A stretch of DNA of 64,000 nucleotides, taken from the NCBI GenBank assembly GCA_947579605.1, contig OX388309.1:14578713-14642712 (forward strand), written 5' to 3'. A model generated the notes under the pieces. The model did no database searches. It was not told the origin of the DNA and saw only the letters and a program-made list of their open reading frames with translations. Shown here piece after piece: positions 35,177 through 47,294 of the stretch. Position numbers and translations under genes: made by a program. Within the stretch, counting starts at the first letter, position 1, and every line of letters starts with the position of its first letter. The stretch is from Athripsodes cinereus. Its lineage: Eukaryota > Arthropoda > Insecta > Trichoptera > Leptoceridae.

Positions 35177-36053
35177 TAAATTCAAATTAAACACAATCAA
35201 TACACAGAGGGTGAGTTTATCGTAAAGGCGCGATCTGTATATTTTATTATATATACTAACTTGCTTCAAACACCACCAAGATTCATTTCACAAATCGTTC
35301 TAGCCTTGTTGTCGTTAAGTTATCAAGAAATATATTCATATTATGTATGTCTTTGACTCATAATCCCAGCAGAAGAATGTATGATACTTCTGTGCCGTAA
35401 TTATCCAAACATTTTCCAAAATCAAATTTATCCCCACGTACATTAGTAAGTGACCAAATCCATTGAGGAATAGAAAAGCAAATTCTGAATCTCTTATTCG
35501 TGCTCCAGAGATTTGAAGCATAATTATATACAGTAGTCCTCGTATTTTGAAACTTGTTACCGAACAGGTGTGCGCTGATTAACATTAGTGTTCACGGTAT
35601 TATTTAAATTTTGAATTCATATTTGTAATATATAATTATATATAATGTGTTAAAGTGTGCTTGATATATTTATATTCGTTTTGCAATTTCGAAGGGTATA
35701 TTGAATTTTAGAGTGTAAAATACATTCATGTATTTTAGAATAATGAATTTATGTGTGTATAATACAATATGAGGATCTACAACTTTGTTATTAATATGTG
35801 AATGGGAAGGGCTTCATGTTAAAGATCTAGCGCATGTGATCGTAAAATTGGCACACTACTATCATTTAATGGCAGCTTTACGTCTAACACCTTGAGTTTA
35901 TTAGTAATTAAACACATTGCAACTGACTAACATTGTAAGCATTTCATATTATTGATTACTATATTAAAATAGTAATGTTAAAAAGTCTATGCTTCATTAA
36001 AAATAACCATGTCATTTTTTCCATAAATCAATTCAATGTATGATTATCTAACC
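35177..36053. other. AT-rich intronic DNA
   Basis: 35200-35245 resembles a short CR1-like LINE 3' piece. Otherwise nothing is supported. Confidence 0.4.
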
Positions 36054-36061
36054 GTTTAAAA

Positions 36062-36245
36062 CAGTGTTTCCCAAGGTGGGGCGTACGCCCCACTAGTGGG
36101 GCATCACGCCTCAGAGGTGGGGCACCACGCTTTCACATATTATTGAAAATGTACCAACTGTTTAATTAAAAAAGAGGCCGGTGGGGCATATGACTTTTGA
36201 AAAGACTACGTTGGGGCATGGCATAAAGAAGATTGGGAAACACTG
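36062..36245. mobile_element. Short hAT-type MITE with exact 8-bp target duplication
   Basis: Ends are CAGTGTTTCCCAAGG and GATTGGGAAACACTG. Flanks are GTTTAAAA on both sides (36054-36061 and 36246-36253). Only 184 bp long, with repeated GTGGGGCA words inside. It has no coding capacity. Confidence 0.95.
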
Positions 36246-36838
36246 GTTTAAAACAAATATATTTGGAAAAGTAAAATAATCAAATTGGTGTGACAACCCG
36301 GAACATATTCTCCACTCGTCGTATTGTATGGCGAACGATTAGCTTCAGTAATTTTATTCATCCGTACATAATATCAACATTCAGTGCTACTGCATCCCAA
36401 ACCGAAGCACGTAGGTAGCCTTCATAATAAGTTATGTAAATTCTGGAAAAATGTTTCAAGATTTAAAGAAGTCAAAATTATTCCAAACTCAATTTTAGTT
36501 TGTAACAACTTTTACAATACTATAGTTGATCCTACTATTCTAGTAGAACTATTCAAATCTTGCGAATGGAATAAAATAATTTGCATATAATATAATGTTA
36601 CTCTATATTAGTGATGTAACGAATGTCTGATTTTGGATATTCGCGAATGCGAATGCGAATGCGAATATTTCATGCCGACATTCGCGAATGCGAATGCGAA
36701 TGCGAATATTGACTTGAAAATGGTATAGGAATTTGAAATATTCCAAAACTCCTCGGTTTTCTTAAAGAATATTTTCTTGCAGTACCTTTTTCCACAATGT
36801 ACCGGGTAAGTATCCGGTACTTTCACCGAATTACTGAT

Positions 36839-39800
36839 TTGTTTCTTCATTTACATGGTACACAACAGATGAAAGACATATAAATATAAACATGTAAGCG
36901 ACAAAAACATTCCAATAGTCTTACATCGAAACAGTGCATACTTCAGCAATAACACACAAAACAATTATAGAAAATCTTACACATAATATAGGTATTAATT
37001 CACAATACATCCAATTACCCATTCCTATTACAAATCGCTGCTCACCCAATTTCGCACACATACCTAATACATTCATTCGCACAAACACATTCACACTTCA
37101 CTAATGTATGCAATAACAATACAAAAAAACTCTTAAAAAAGAAAAATCAAAAATTTAAAAATTTAAAAAACAGTCTAAAAATTAATACTATACCAAACAC
37201 TTCACATTTTATCAAACATATACATTTTTTTTTATATTTATTTCATCTTATTCTACCCTCAACTCTCCTTTCTCACAAACCTGACGTAATTGGCACTTTA
37301 AAATTCTATAAACAGGGTTTCTTGAGTCTGCAATCGTTTTTGTTTTTTTTTAATGTAGAACGGAAAACAAGATCTTGTTAAAGGAAGCATTCTAAAGTTA
37401 ATCCTATCTAAAATATTAGGCACATCGTATTCGGACAAGCATATTTTTCTCAGGTTGCATGCATCCAGCAAAACTCTTCACAATTCCAATTTAGGCAAAT
37501 CTTTAATAAATACAGGATAATGCAATCTCTTCCTAACCAAACGAATGAATTTAGACTGAGTTCTCTCAACTTGATCGACATATTTTTTAAAATGTGGATT
37601 CCATACAGAGGAACAGTCCTCCAGCTTGGAGCAAAACAACGATAAGTACAAGTACAAATACGATTCATATAACCTAAATGACTTTGTAGATCTCAGAATA
37701 AATCCCAGTATTTTATTGCTCTCTTCGATAATTTTGTTCACGTGATCATCAAAGTGAAGCTCAGAGTCAAACACCACACCTAAATCTCTAATCTTATTTA
37801 CTTCTTTTAAATCATGATTATGGATATTGTAAATTTATCGAATTTTGTTTCTATTTTTGGTAAAAGAGATCAGATTACACTTCTCCAGATTCAAGTGCAA
37901 GTTATTTCTTTTACAGTACTCGTGTAGTCTTTCCAAGTCCTCGTTAAGCATTTCATAGTCAAACAATAATTGAATTTGACAGTATATTTTTAAATCGTCC
38001 GCAAATAATAGAAGCTCTGAGTGGTCAAAGCACTTTTTTATGTTGTTTATGAATATCGTGAAAAGTAAAGGACCCAAAGAAGACCCCTGAGGGACACCAG
38101 ATGTAACACTGACACTGCCAGATGAGTAACCGTTGAGTTTAACTGTCATCAATCTATCAGAAATATATGAGTCAATCCACCTTAGTTGAAAAAAGTCGAT
38201 GTTCTACTTTATCAAATGCCTTTTGAAAGCCGATATAAATGGCATCCAACTGTATACGATTGTCCATAGCTGAGAAAAAAAATCAGATTTGTTACTGTCG
38301 ATCTTCCACTCATGAATCCATGCTGCTCTACAAGAAGATACGGCTTCAGGAAAAAAGTAATTTGTTCACGAACCATACCCTCAAATATTTTTGAAATAGG
38401 TGATAGAATTAAAATTGGTCTGTAGTTACGAACGTCCGATTTGCTGCCAGATTTATGCAAAGGAATAATACTAGCCATCTTCCATTTGCATGGAAAGCAT
38501 CCTTCTTGTAAACTCCTAATTTATTTATCGTGTCGAAACCCAGAGAAAAAACCCATCAAACTGATTTCCAGTACTGCGCAAAACGCGCAGCAGGTGGAGA
38601 TGCGTCAAAAATATCCTCCATAGTGCAAGTGACAGGGCACAATGGACACTCCAACAAGTGTGGCATAGTCTGTGCTGCACCACAGTCACACGCTCCGGAT
38701 TCATCCTGTAGGAAGCCCAATCGTTCTCTATTGTCGCGGCAGTTTCCTACACCAGATCTCAGTCGATTTAGGGTTTTCCATGTCCCATAGTCTAGATTGC
38801 CTCCTGCAGCAAGGTGTTCTAATAAATGTCAGATACAATGGTTTGGTTAAATGACTTACACATCTCTTTAATATATTGGTGCTAGACCATCAGGGCCAAC
38901 TCCTTTTGTCTCATCTATACCTAATAAACGTTTATGAATATCAGATTTCAAGATATTAACCATGGATAAACATGAGTTAGTTAAAATATTTTCCAATTGT
39001 TTAGCATTAGAATCATGCAAATTATTCAGTGAAAATACAGAACCAAAAAACGTCGAAAACAAGTTTGCAATCCCCTCTGGATCGCTCGAAGTCTGGTCAC
39101 CGTCACCCATTACCCTTGGATAGCCTCTAGATTCTTTAAGGGAATTCACGAATGAAAAGAAAGACTTGACATTGCCCTTAAGTGACTTCTCAGTGTTATT
39201 AATAAAAGACCTATAATCGTGATTCTGCGACAACTTCAACTGAGCTCTTAGTTGAAAAAATAAATTGTAGTCAGAATCATTACGGTTCATCTTCAACTTA
39301 CGCCAAGCCTTAGACTTCTCTTAAACAATAACAGAATTCTATTAGAGAACCATTTGGGAAAATTATTAGGTGACACCCTCTTCATATGTAGGTGTATGCT
39401 TCTCAATTATTGGCAAAACATAACCATAAAAAGATTCAATCATCTTATTCACCGGTCCGTTTCCCAAAACACTGACCCAATCAACACTTTGTAGTTCAAA
39501 ATTTATTTCCGAAAAGTTTGACTTAAAGTATATTAATTTCTGGATCATATTTTGAGACAAATCCTCAGCAATTTCAAACTCATAATCTATCAACAGTGAA
39601 GGATAGTGTGAATCCTTACCAACCAGTGGAGAGTCACATCTGGTAACAGAACACGGAATAGTTGAAAGAACTAAATCCAAGATAACTTGATTGCTGTTAT
39701 AAACTCCGTTAGATTGAAACATATTGAGAAAAGATATAGATTCTATCAAATACTGCGCAACAGGACACGAATAAGAATACGGAACAAAGATTGAATCAAC

Positions 39801-40507
39801 ATCGGGGTCTTTTTTCCATTGGATTGTTGGGATATTGGAATCTCCAATAAGACAAATATCCGTTTTGCCGTAATAGCTGATTAAACGTTCAGATATACTT
39901 TAAAAAAAAGATGTTTTAAGTATCTAAGGATGTGGAAGGCGGTATATACATATACTACACCCAGTAGCGGTGAGCATTTTTTCATGCGTTACCGATGAAA
40001 AACGAATACTGGTAAAAAAAACTTTCACCAGTATCATCCCAAACAAGAGTGGATGAATATCCTAGTGTCCGATCCACAGCAATTAAGACCCCACCTACAT
40101 CCCTTTTACCACTCAACATGAAATCCCTATCCTTGCGGTAAACTGTATATTCGTTTTGAAAAAGTTCGCTGTCAAATATGCCACAATTTAGCCAAGCTTC
40201 CGTCAGAACAATTATATCATAACTATTTGCAAATAAGTTTGCTCTAAACTCCTCGATCTTAGTCTTCAAGCCCCGAAAATTCTGAGAGAATACTTTAGTG
40301 TGGTTCACCTTGTAGTATGATATAAATATTCCTTAAATAGAATACAAAATTATTGTAGGGCCCTATACTCATAGCAGTTGTAATACTTAAAACAAAGATA
40401 TAAATTAAATCTCCACAAATGCATATTTCTCCTAATAACAATAACATCATCAAGCAAACGAACACAGGAAACAATACAACAAATGTGGCCAACACGGAAC
40501 AGACCAG
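36839..40507 (-). pseudogene. Degenerate Jockey-superfamily LINE (LINE-B) nested in the MITE
   Basis: Pieces in order on the minus strand are as follows. Endonuclease start at 40308-39982 (FSQNFRGLKTKIEEF, YDIIVLTEAWL, GGVLIAVDR). LIGDSN and following at 39900-39366. Linker region 39296-38868, ending KGVGPDGLAPIY. RT at 38478-38212 (MASIIPLHKSGSKSDVRNYR, EQHGFMSGRST). Motifs GVPQGSSLGPLLF and LLFADDLKIY at 38152-37835. C-terminus 37777-37478 (VWNPHFKKYVDQVERTQSKF). Frameshifts and stops separate the blocks, so it is inactive. LINE-C interrupts it near 38517-38835. It is not closely related to LINE-A or the RTE copies. Confidence 0.85.
38517..38835 (-). mobile_element. Fragment of a third LINE (LINE-C) inside LINE-B
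   Basis: On the minus strand an open frame reads LAAGGNLDYGTWKTLNRLRS, then a Cys cluster GACDCGAAQTMPHLLECPLC, then ARFAQYWKSV and stop. This is the usual C-terminal zinc-finger-like end of some LINE ORF2 proteins. LINE-B resumes at RSLQEGCFPCKWKMASII right after it. The frame is still open while LINE-B is broken, so LINE-C arrived later. Confidence 0.7.
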
Positions 40508-40649
40508 ATACTTTATTACTAAAATAATATTCGCAAAACATTCGCATATTTTTTTGCGAATGCGAATGCGAATGCGAATACTTTGAAATATGCGAATATT
40601 CGCGAATGCGAATGCGAATGCGAATATTCGTTACATCACTACTCTATAT

Positions 40650-41044
40650 ACATATCTTCTATGTAAAAGTTAAAGTATTCTGCATATTCAAAAAGGGACA
40701 TGTGAATTCATAAATGTTTTGACATTTATAGAATAAACTGCTCATAATGATATCATAATCATTTTATAAAGTGATTTTTAGTATCAAATATTAAAATTCA
40801 ATACTTAAAGAATAATATCACGTGCCAATAAAAAGTCGAAACTACAATTTTAATGCCTTAATGAACAGTTTTAAAGAGTATTCCTAAATAAAAATGTGTG
40901 CACATGTCTCTCTTTGAATATGCAACGACGTTATTAACATATTATCATACAAGCGTATGTAACCCGGCATCGCTCGGGTTTAATTAAATAGAAAACCTTG
41001 CAAATACATGGGTTAAAACAACAAAATCTTATTGAAAAAAAAGG
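40650..41044. other. AT-rich intronic DNA
   Basis: No feature is supported. The start of the 99-bp array lies at its right end. Confidence 0.45.
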
Positions 41045-41720
41045 AGTAAGCACTTACGTGGATAAAAGAAGTAAAAAGCTCTTCCCAATGAGAAAACTTA
41101 ATTTTTGACTCCCTACATGCCTATATCTTAGTAACAATAAATAGGTAGGTACCTACATCATAAAAAGCATTGCAAATCTCTTCTTAATGAAAAATCTTGA
41201 AGTTTGATACCTCACATGCCCATATTTAGGTAAAAAAAATAGGTAGGTACCTACATCGAAAAAAGTGCTGAAAAACTCTTCCCAATAAAAAATCATGAAG
41301 TTTGATACCTCACATGCCCATATTTAGGTAAAAAAAAATAGGTAGGTACCTACATCGAAAAAAGTGCTGAAAAACTCTTCCCAATGAAAAATCATGAAGT
41401 TTGATACCTCACATGCCCATACTTAGGTAAAAAAAAATAGGTAGGTACTTATATCGAAAAAAGTGCTAAAAACCTCTTCCCATTGAAAAATCTTGAAGTT
41501 TGGCACCTCAGATGTTCACATTTATGTAAAAAAATAATAAGTAGGAACCTACATGGAAAAAAAAGTACTAAGAACCTCGTCCCGATGAAAAAGCTTGAAG
41601 TTAAGAAATCCCACATATTGGTAGGTACCTACATGGAAAAAGTGCTAAAAACCTCTTCCAAATGTGTAAAAACTCGAAGATTGTCATCCCAAATTTCTAT
41701 AAGAAAAAAGGGTAAACATC
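41045..41720 (+). repeat. ~99-bp tandem array, about 7 units
   Basis: GGTAGGTAC starts at 41144, 41242, 41341 and 41440 (spacing 98-99), with looser units on both sides. Each unit reads CTTCCCAATGAAAAATC, ATGAAGTTTGATACC, ACATGCCCATATTTAGG, an A-run, then TAGGTAGGTACCTACATCG. The central units are nearly identical and the edge units decay, as expected for unequal exchange. The diverged relative is at 24330-24890. Confidence 0.92.
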
Positions 41721-43093
41721 CCATTTCGTGAAAAATTGTAGGCACATAAATGTTAAAATATTATAATTGTCCACATTCGAATTTGTATTTTTGGTTTCCA
41801 GTGCATAAATGGGTATTTGCTATGAAATTAAAAAAGTCAAGAATAAATTGTCACCTAAGTATTTACTCTTTATTCCCAAAAAACCTTAAAAATGGATTAT
41901 CTGCATCCTTCAATATTTCAGAATATTTTACTATCAAATATTTCATAATTTATGTAAAAAATATTAGGTGAAAATAAATAGGTTCCCACTCATTGAAATT
42001 CATTTAACATTGTTTATGGATTTTATAGGTAAAACTATTATTATTCTACAGTATAGTTTTCTATGGTTTCATAATGTCTTCCATTATGAAAATAGCCCAA
42101 TATGTCAAAAATATGCAATTTTTATTCACGTAATTCAAGAGCTTTTCTCATTAGCAAACACGATATTTTATTACGAAAATAAACCCTAAATATTTAGTTT
42201 CAGAATTGTTGTATTAATTGTTACATCCATTTTGATATTAATTCAATACAATGAAAAATGTTTGACTGTGAATATTGCTATTTACTAAATCTTGCATTAA
42301 TTTTACATACATTTTGTTGCTAATTTTGTGACATGGTCGCATTAAAATTAAAATATCTTTATCAATACGTAAGATATTTAAAATGTTTTTAGCCTTAAAC
42401 CTGCCCAGAAGATGAGACCTTGTATAGAGTGTATTATTTTACTTCGGTCTTTCCTAATTTCCGAGTCCATTAAGGACATACGTACATACATACATACATA
42501 CATACATACGAACGGACTCAAATATTTATGTGTGGATTGTATTACTGACAGTTTTTTTATCCGAAAGCTTTATGCAAAAATGATTTTTGTCCTCGGAATA
42601 TTTTATAACGTGAGGGAAGAAACGGGAACCAATTTTGTGTAGATTGTGTAGAAGAAAGAACCTTTCGAACACCACGAGTACCTATTACATTACCTAAATT
42701 ATATATATATATACCTATGTATTACAGTGAAACCATATATTTACTCACCTACATGACATGCTATTACGGCTTAGGTTTGACTTTTTGTAGAGGAGTTGTA
42801 ATTTCCCTTAAATCATTTGGACCTCGAACGGATTTTCGAAAAATCGTAAATAATATTTTGTTGAAATAGTACATCTATTTGTTTCTCTAGCAAGGGAAAT
42901 GTAATTTATTTTGGGTAATGAAGAATTTTTTGTGAAACAAAAAGCTTCAATGATAATAATAATTAGCAGAACTATATATAACTTTAGATATTAACCATGT
43001 CGTTTGAAGCACATTTGAATGCAAAGAATTGCTTTCTCACTCTTTTCTCAAGTTTTCGAATGTCCCTAAAAAAGCAGGTATAAATAATTTTAT
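41721..43093. other. AT-rich intronic DNA
   Basis: Contains an (ACAT)n run at 42483-42509 and the left half of repeat K at about 43030-43085. No gene is supported. Confidence 0.45.
42483..42509. repeat. (ACAT)n microsatellite
   Basis: Seven TACA units. Confidence 0.95.
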
Positions 43094-43319
43094 CAATCAG
43101 AAACCTCGATTGGAGAACCATGTCTACACAATGCAACATTGTGCAAAATCCAATCGGAAGATGTGAGAAAGGTGTCCCGACGCTTACGAATTGGCTCTAG
43201 GCTGACTTAAGTGATCATTTTCGGTGTCCATGGACAACGTTCACCAATTCCACTATTCTCACTGTCACGATGTAAGATCCACCAATCGAGAGACGCTTCA
43301 TGCAAACCTTGGAAGCAAC
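43094..43319 (-). repeat. Dispersed repeat with subterminal inverted repeats, copy 2
   Basis: Reverse copy of 7928-8154. It sits between the two halves of repeat K, whose uninterrupted form is at 9524-9660. Confidence 0.7.
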
Positions 43320-43375
43320 TTTAAATTTAACATTTTAAATTCAGCGATGAGGTGTGCTACCAATCCTGAATGTCT
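43320..43375 (-). repeat. Dispersed repeat K, right half
   Basis: TTAAATTCAGCGATGAGG and TCCTGAATGTCTTGAT match pieces at 9630, 52860, 55030 and 62250. Confidence 0.5.
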
Positions 43376-43603
43376 TGATTTTTAGTTGGTACCCAGAGGA
43401 CAGCTTTCATGTTCATTACATGTAGCTGCTGTACCGTGATGGTAGTGTAGGTATATACAAAATAAATTATTTGAAATCTGTAATCCAAGAACCGGTAGGT
43501 ATGCCATGTTGTTATAGTTTTTCTTAATTAAATAACTTTTACAAGTGAATTAGTGAATACACAAATCATTTTCACTGTGCCATAAACGTAAAATATAAAC
43601 TAT

Positions 43604-44750
43604 AAACTTTTTAGATTTAACCATTTCTATCAATAATTCTAGATTTAATTTTAATATATACAGGAAACCTACTTACACTGACTGTGTAATCGCGGGTAAC
43701 TCAAACCATCCAATAACACACAAATTGGCTGCTTTCCGTTCAATGATTGACCGAGCACTTAATGTATCTTTGTCTAAAGATGATTTTAATAGTGAAATTA
43801 ATTTAATTAAGCAAATTGCAGTCAACAACAAATATCCACCGCAAATTGTTTATCAAATATTAAATACAAAAAACAAAAAAATACTTACTAATCAATTGCT
43901 GTACAAGGGTATTTCAATTGATAATCTTGGAAATAAAAAATATAAAAAAATCCTGTATGTTGGTAATTTATCCAAAAAAATTGCTAAAAAGCTTCCAAAA
44001 AATTGTACCGCGGCGTTTTACACAAATTCAAATTTAAAATCATTACCTACTTAACAACAAGGATAAAACTGATCCACTTGACAAGCACGGAATATACACA
44101 TTGAAATGTGATGATTGTGAATGTGATGCATCTTATATTGGAATGACGACAAGAAAGTTTAGAACACGTATTAGGGAACACGAACTTTGTCTTATTAATA
44201 ATAATTACTCGGAATTCGCGAACCATATTATAGAAACAAATCATAATTTTAACTCAAATAATAGTAAATTTAAACATTCAAATATAACTGAATATAGAAA
44301 ATTAGCTTCACTTGAAACGTTAGAAATAAATAAAAATATTAATTCTAATAAAAATATAGTTAATAAAATTATAAATTCATATAAATCCCCCCTCCTGTCT
44401 TCATTTACACTTCCACAATTACCATCCCAACCTACCATTCCACAGCCCCACCCTCTCCTGACAATATTATATTATTTATTTCCCATCCCATACGCCTAAT
44501 CCAATCCATATCCAAAAAACAACCACCCCCCACCTTACTACTCAACCCCTCCCCCTATATTTTTACTATACTTATTTGTTTTCATGCTTGCGACTTATTT
44601 TTAGATTAACGCTCGTTAATGGTGGACGCTCCACCGAAACCGCGGTAGCAAATAAAAAGCTCAAAAAATAACAATAATTACATAATAATCTAAAAAATCA
44701 TATCATGTCTAGAAATTGTTATATTGTGAATGCTGAAAACATAAGCAAAG
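43604..44750 (+). pseudogene. Penelope-like element: RT end and GIY-YIG endonuclease
   Basis: The frame shows NFLDLTISIN and FNIYRKPTYTD, the end of a Penelope-like reverse transcriptase, followed by SNHPITHKLAAFRSMIDRAL and a linker. After a frameshift near 44045 comes CDDCECDASYIGMTTRKFRT and RIREHE, the GIY-YIG nuclease core with the YIG and the Arg/Glu-His helix. A low-complexity Asn/Lys/Pro tail ends at about 44499. The 3' UTR contains GGTGGACGCTCCACC and ACCGCGGT. Most of the RT is missing, so it is dead. It is inverted relative to 29394-29984. Confidence 0.9.
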
Positions 44751-44824
44751 TAAAATATATGATCAACATATGATTTTACAAAAACTAAGAATATACATTA
44801 TGTATGAATAATAATACATATGAA

Positions 44825-44988
44825 GGAGTTCGTCGGTAGTCTGAAGGTAGAGTCTCGGCCTCGTGAACAGCGGGTCCGTGGTTCGATCCCAGGTGCCGGC
44901 AAACTCCCCTTTCACGACACAAGCTTTTAGCTTACTGTGAAAGGTGAATAAGGTTGTATTTAGGCTTATAACAAAACCCAAATATATA
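44825..44988 (+). mobile_element. tRNA-derived SINE, family 1, copy 4
   Basis: Plus-strand copy with GAGTTCGTCGGTAGTCTGAA, box B GGTTCGATCCC, the body CTCCCCTTTCACGACACAAG and the end TTATAACAAAACCCAAATAT. The family-specific end is complete here. Confidence 0.85.
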
Positions 44989-47146
44989 TAAAAAAAATGT
45001 ATACAACAATTCTTAATGATAACTGAATAGGTCCGATTTCCAGTTTTATAAGGCGAGGTCACTATTTTCTTATTGTATTATTGTATCGATCTCTTTCCTA
45101 AATAAAATCTAATATGATGAAAATGTGTTCAAATAAACTTTTATGGTATGGATATCGATATTTAAATAAAAACATAGTTTTTTTCCCATTTCCTCGTTTC
45201 TTATTCTCTTTTCTCCCTAGACACAACTAATATAATCTTATGTTTTGTAAATACATCAATGTATTAATTTTTCATTACGGTTTCCCGTTATTCGACCATT
45301 GTTCATACGAAATGTCTTTCGAAAAAGAAAAGAAAATAAGTATATCTTGTTTCTCGAATGCTCCAATTCAAGGGATTATACGTATTTTATACTATTTATT
45401 TGACACTAAAACCTAAATGGATGCCGGACATAATAAGCCTCTTTCTTTCATACTAAACCGTCCGCTTAAGATTGCCTAGACAAAGGAACAAAGATAAAAA
45501 AGAATTGGCCAATGTTACTCAAGGTATTATTTATACTCGATTTATGTTGAGTGAGCAGGAAATTGACAAGCAAAAATATAGGTACTTGATTCCCATAATT
45601 TTTCTATCATAATATCTTTTTGTTTTTAGAATAAACCAACAAAATAAGATACATTGTTTACAACTGTTTCTGAGTTGATGAAATAAATCTGAAAAATAGC
45701 TAGAAATAATTACATTTATACGTATCTCGAAAATATTATTAAAATGAACTCTTGTTAATACGAAACGGAGATAGTTTGAGAATCATAAGTACAAGAATGT
45801 AAATTCCTGTAGTAGTATTAGGTTATTTAAGCAATATATCCAAATAAGGATAATTTTGTTACATTCTCATCACACAGTGTCGTTATAAGTAACACTTAGA
45901 GAAAAATAATATTCTTTGTATAAATTTGAAAGCCTAAGATCATAAATCTTTGTATAAAGTTCAGAAGGGTGAAAATCTTATTCCTGATACCGGATGACAG
46001 AAGATATGTACTGTTATTATATAATGCATAGGGGATATTAAAGAGCAACCAAACATCACAGTAGAGTCGATCACTAGAGTCGAAACGTAAAGACGGAGGA
46101 GGAAGATCGACGATACGCGGTAAACCCGGAAGAGCATATACATACATATATCTATAAATGAAGGCCGAGAAAGCCTGCAACAACTAATAACCAAACATAA
46201 CGCTTATCTCTTCATCTCGCAGTGACGATAATATAATATGTTATTAATTTTGAATAAGTGAGACTTAGTATTGGTGTGTCCAAAACGCAATCGGCTTATT
46301 GCAGAGATTTGTTCTGTAGTCCACTGACTCAAAACATTTTGGGATTACTATTGCAGTGTTGCACTCAAACCTTTATTAAAGATAAACATAGAAGAATAAT
46401 TTGTCTTAAGTTCCAATTATTTACAGTATAATATACTATATATTATAATACTATTATACCCTAAGCATTAAGGTAGATATACTGTATTCTTCATTATTGA
46501 TTTATTGACTGTATCTATAGTCTCGACCTTTTACTTATATTTTTATCCCTCGCTTCGATATCTTTTCCAATATAATTAAATCTTGTAAGATATAATAAAC
46601 ATGTTTATTTCAAAATGTTCAAATCGATATATTTTTAAAAGAAAATTTCAAATAAAAGCACAATAGAAAAAGCAAAGGTCACACCCCTCTGCTTCATACT
46701 TGCCGCACGAACTTTTATTTTAAAACAACGCGTACCGCTCACGGAGTAAATGGTATTTTATAAGAAAATCCTTAGGGATATTGTATAAGAGATTTATAAT
46801 ACAACCTAATTTAAAATCACTTGTAAAGTAGGGTTAGAAAGTATTGTGTTGTCGTATAAAGGTATAATAGATCACTGAACACTTAATATTATTTTTTTAG
46901 TTTCCTGTTATGCACTTAACAATATATTGATAAATAAATTCAGGTATTTCCAGGTTTTGCACACATACATTGAAATATCCACTGGATAGTACTTCTATTT
47001 GTCCGATTCTAATTTCTACATTAGCGAATTCGTTCATACGGTAGGCGTCATGTAGTGAAATATAAAATATGCATGCAGTATAAGCACCAATATCTGTAAG
47101 CAAGTCCATCCAAGATATAATATCATAGGAGTTATAATATACGTAC
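44989..47146. other. AT-rich intronic DNA
   Basis: An open stretch on the minus strand at 45896-46194 has no domain that could be recognised. The rest shows nothing. Confidence 0.4.
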
Positions 47147-47294
47147 CGTTAAAAGATCTTTCCCAGGATCTGGAGGTGGGGCTTGCATTTCGTTGGCTTC
47201 ACTAGTGGAGATATCTGATGCAAAATCACACGTCACTATTGGTATTGGCATTGGCTGGTGTGATTCTATCGTTGCTATTTGTCTTTCCGAATCC
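47147..47294 (-). CDS. Octalpha2R: Oct-alpha2R loop-3 exon
   Basis: A 148-base exon. The acceptor is TTTTCATACAG before 47294 and the donor is ACG/GTACGT after 47147. Its first base completes an Arg codon begun as AG in the upstream exon, then it reads DSERQIATIESHQPMPIPIV and continues with an acidic, Pro-rich stretch to GKDLLT. It adds about 49 residues to intracellular loop 3, the part of amine receptors that binds G proteins and kinases. There is no domain of its own. The phase (2 in, 0 out) fits both neighbours, the strongest reason to accept it. Confidence 0.8.

Larger units (their letters stand above)
36609..40641 (+). mobile_element. hAT-type MITE, family D, split by a LINE
   Basis: It starts TAGTGATGTAACGAAT (36609) and ends ATTCGTTACATCACTA (40641). 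Both sides are flanked by the identical 8-mer CTCTATAT (36601-36608 and 40642-40649). The two MITE arms (about 36609-36838 and 40508-40641) together match the reverse of the 385-bp copy at 790-1174. The 3.7 kb between them is a degenerate LINE that inserted later. The arms hold runs of GCGAATGC. Confidence 0.93.
23915..47146 (-). other. Octalpha2R: 23-kb intron inside intracellular loop 3
   Basis: The donor is ACG/GTACGT (exon end 47147) and the acceptor is TTGTTTCAG (exon start 23914), phase 0. Mobile DNA listed separately makes up much of it. Stretches without any supported feature include 24900-27000 (with G/C-richer patches near 25620-25720 and 26370-26530), 28404-29393, 33165-34038 and 35177-36053. 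A 200-N gap lies inside. Confidence 0.85.

Noticed and set aside
44620..44660. Hammerhead ribozyme in the Penelope-like 3' UTR
   Set aside because: A stem GGTGGACGCTCCACC followed by GAAAC is suggestive and such elements can carry hammerheads, but the CTGATGA core is absent in both copies.
45896..46194. Two overlapping open frames on the minus strand
   Set aside because: No recognisable domain, AT-rich, inside an intron.
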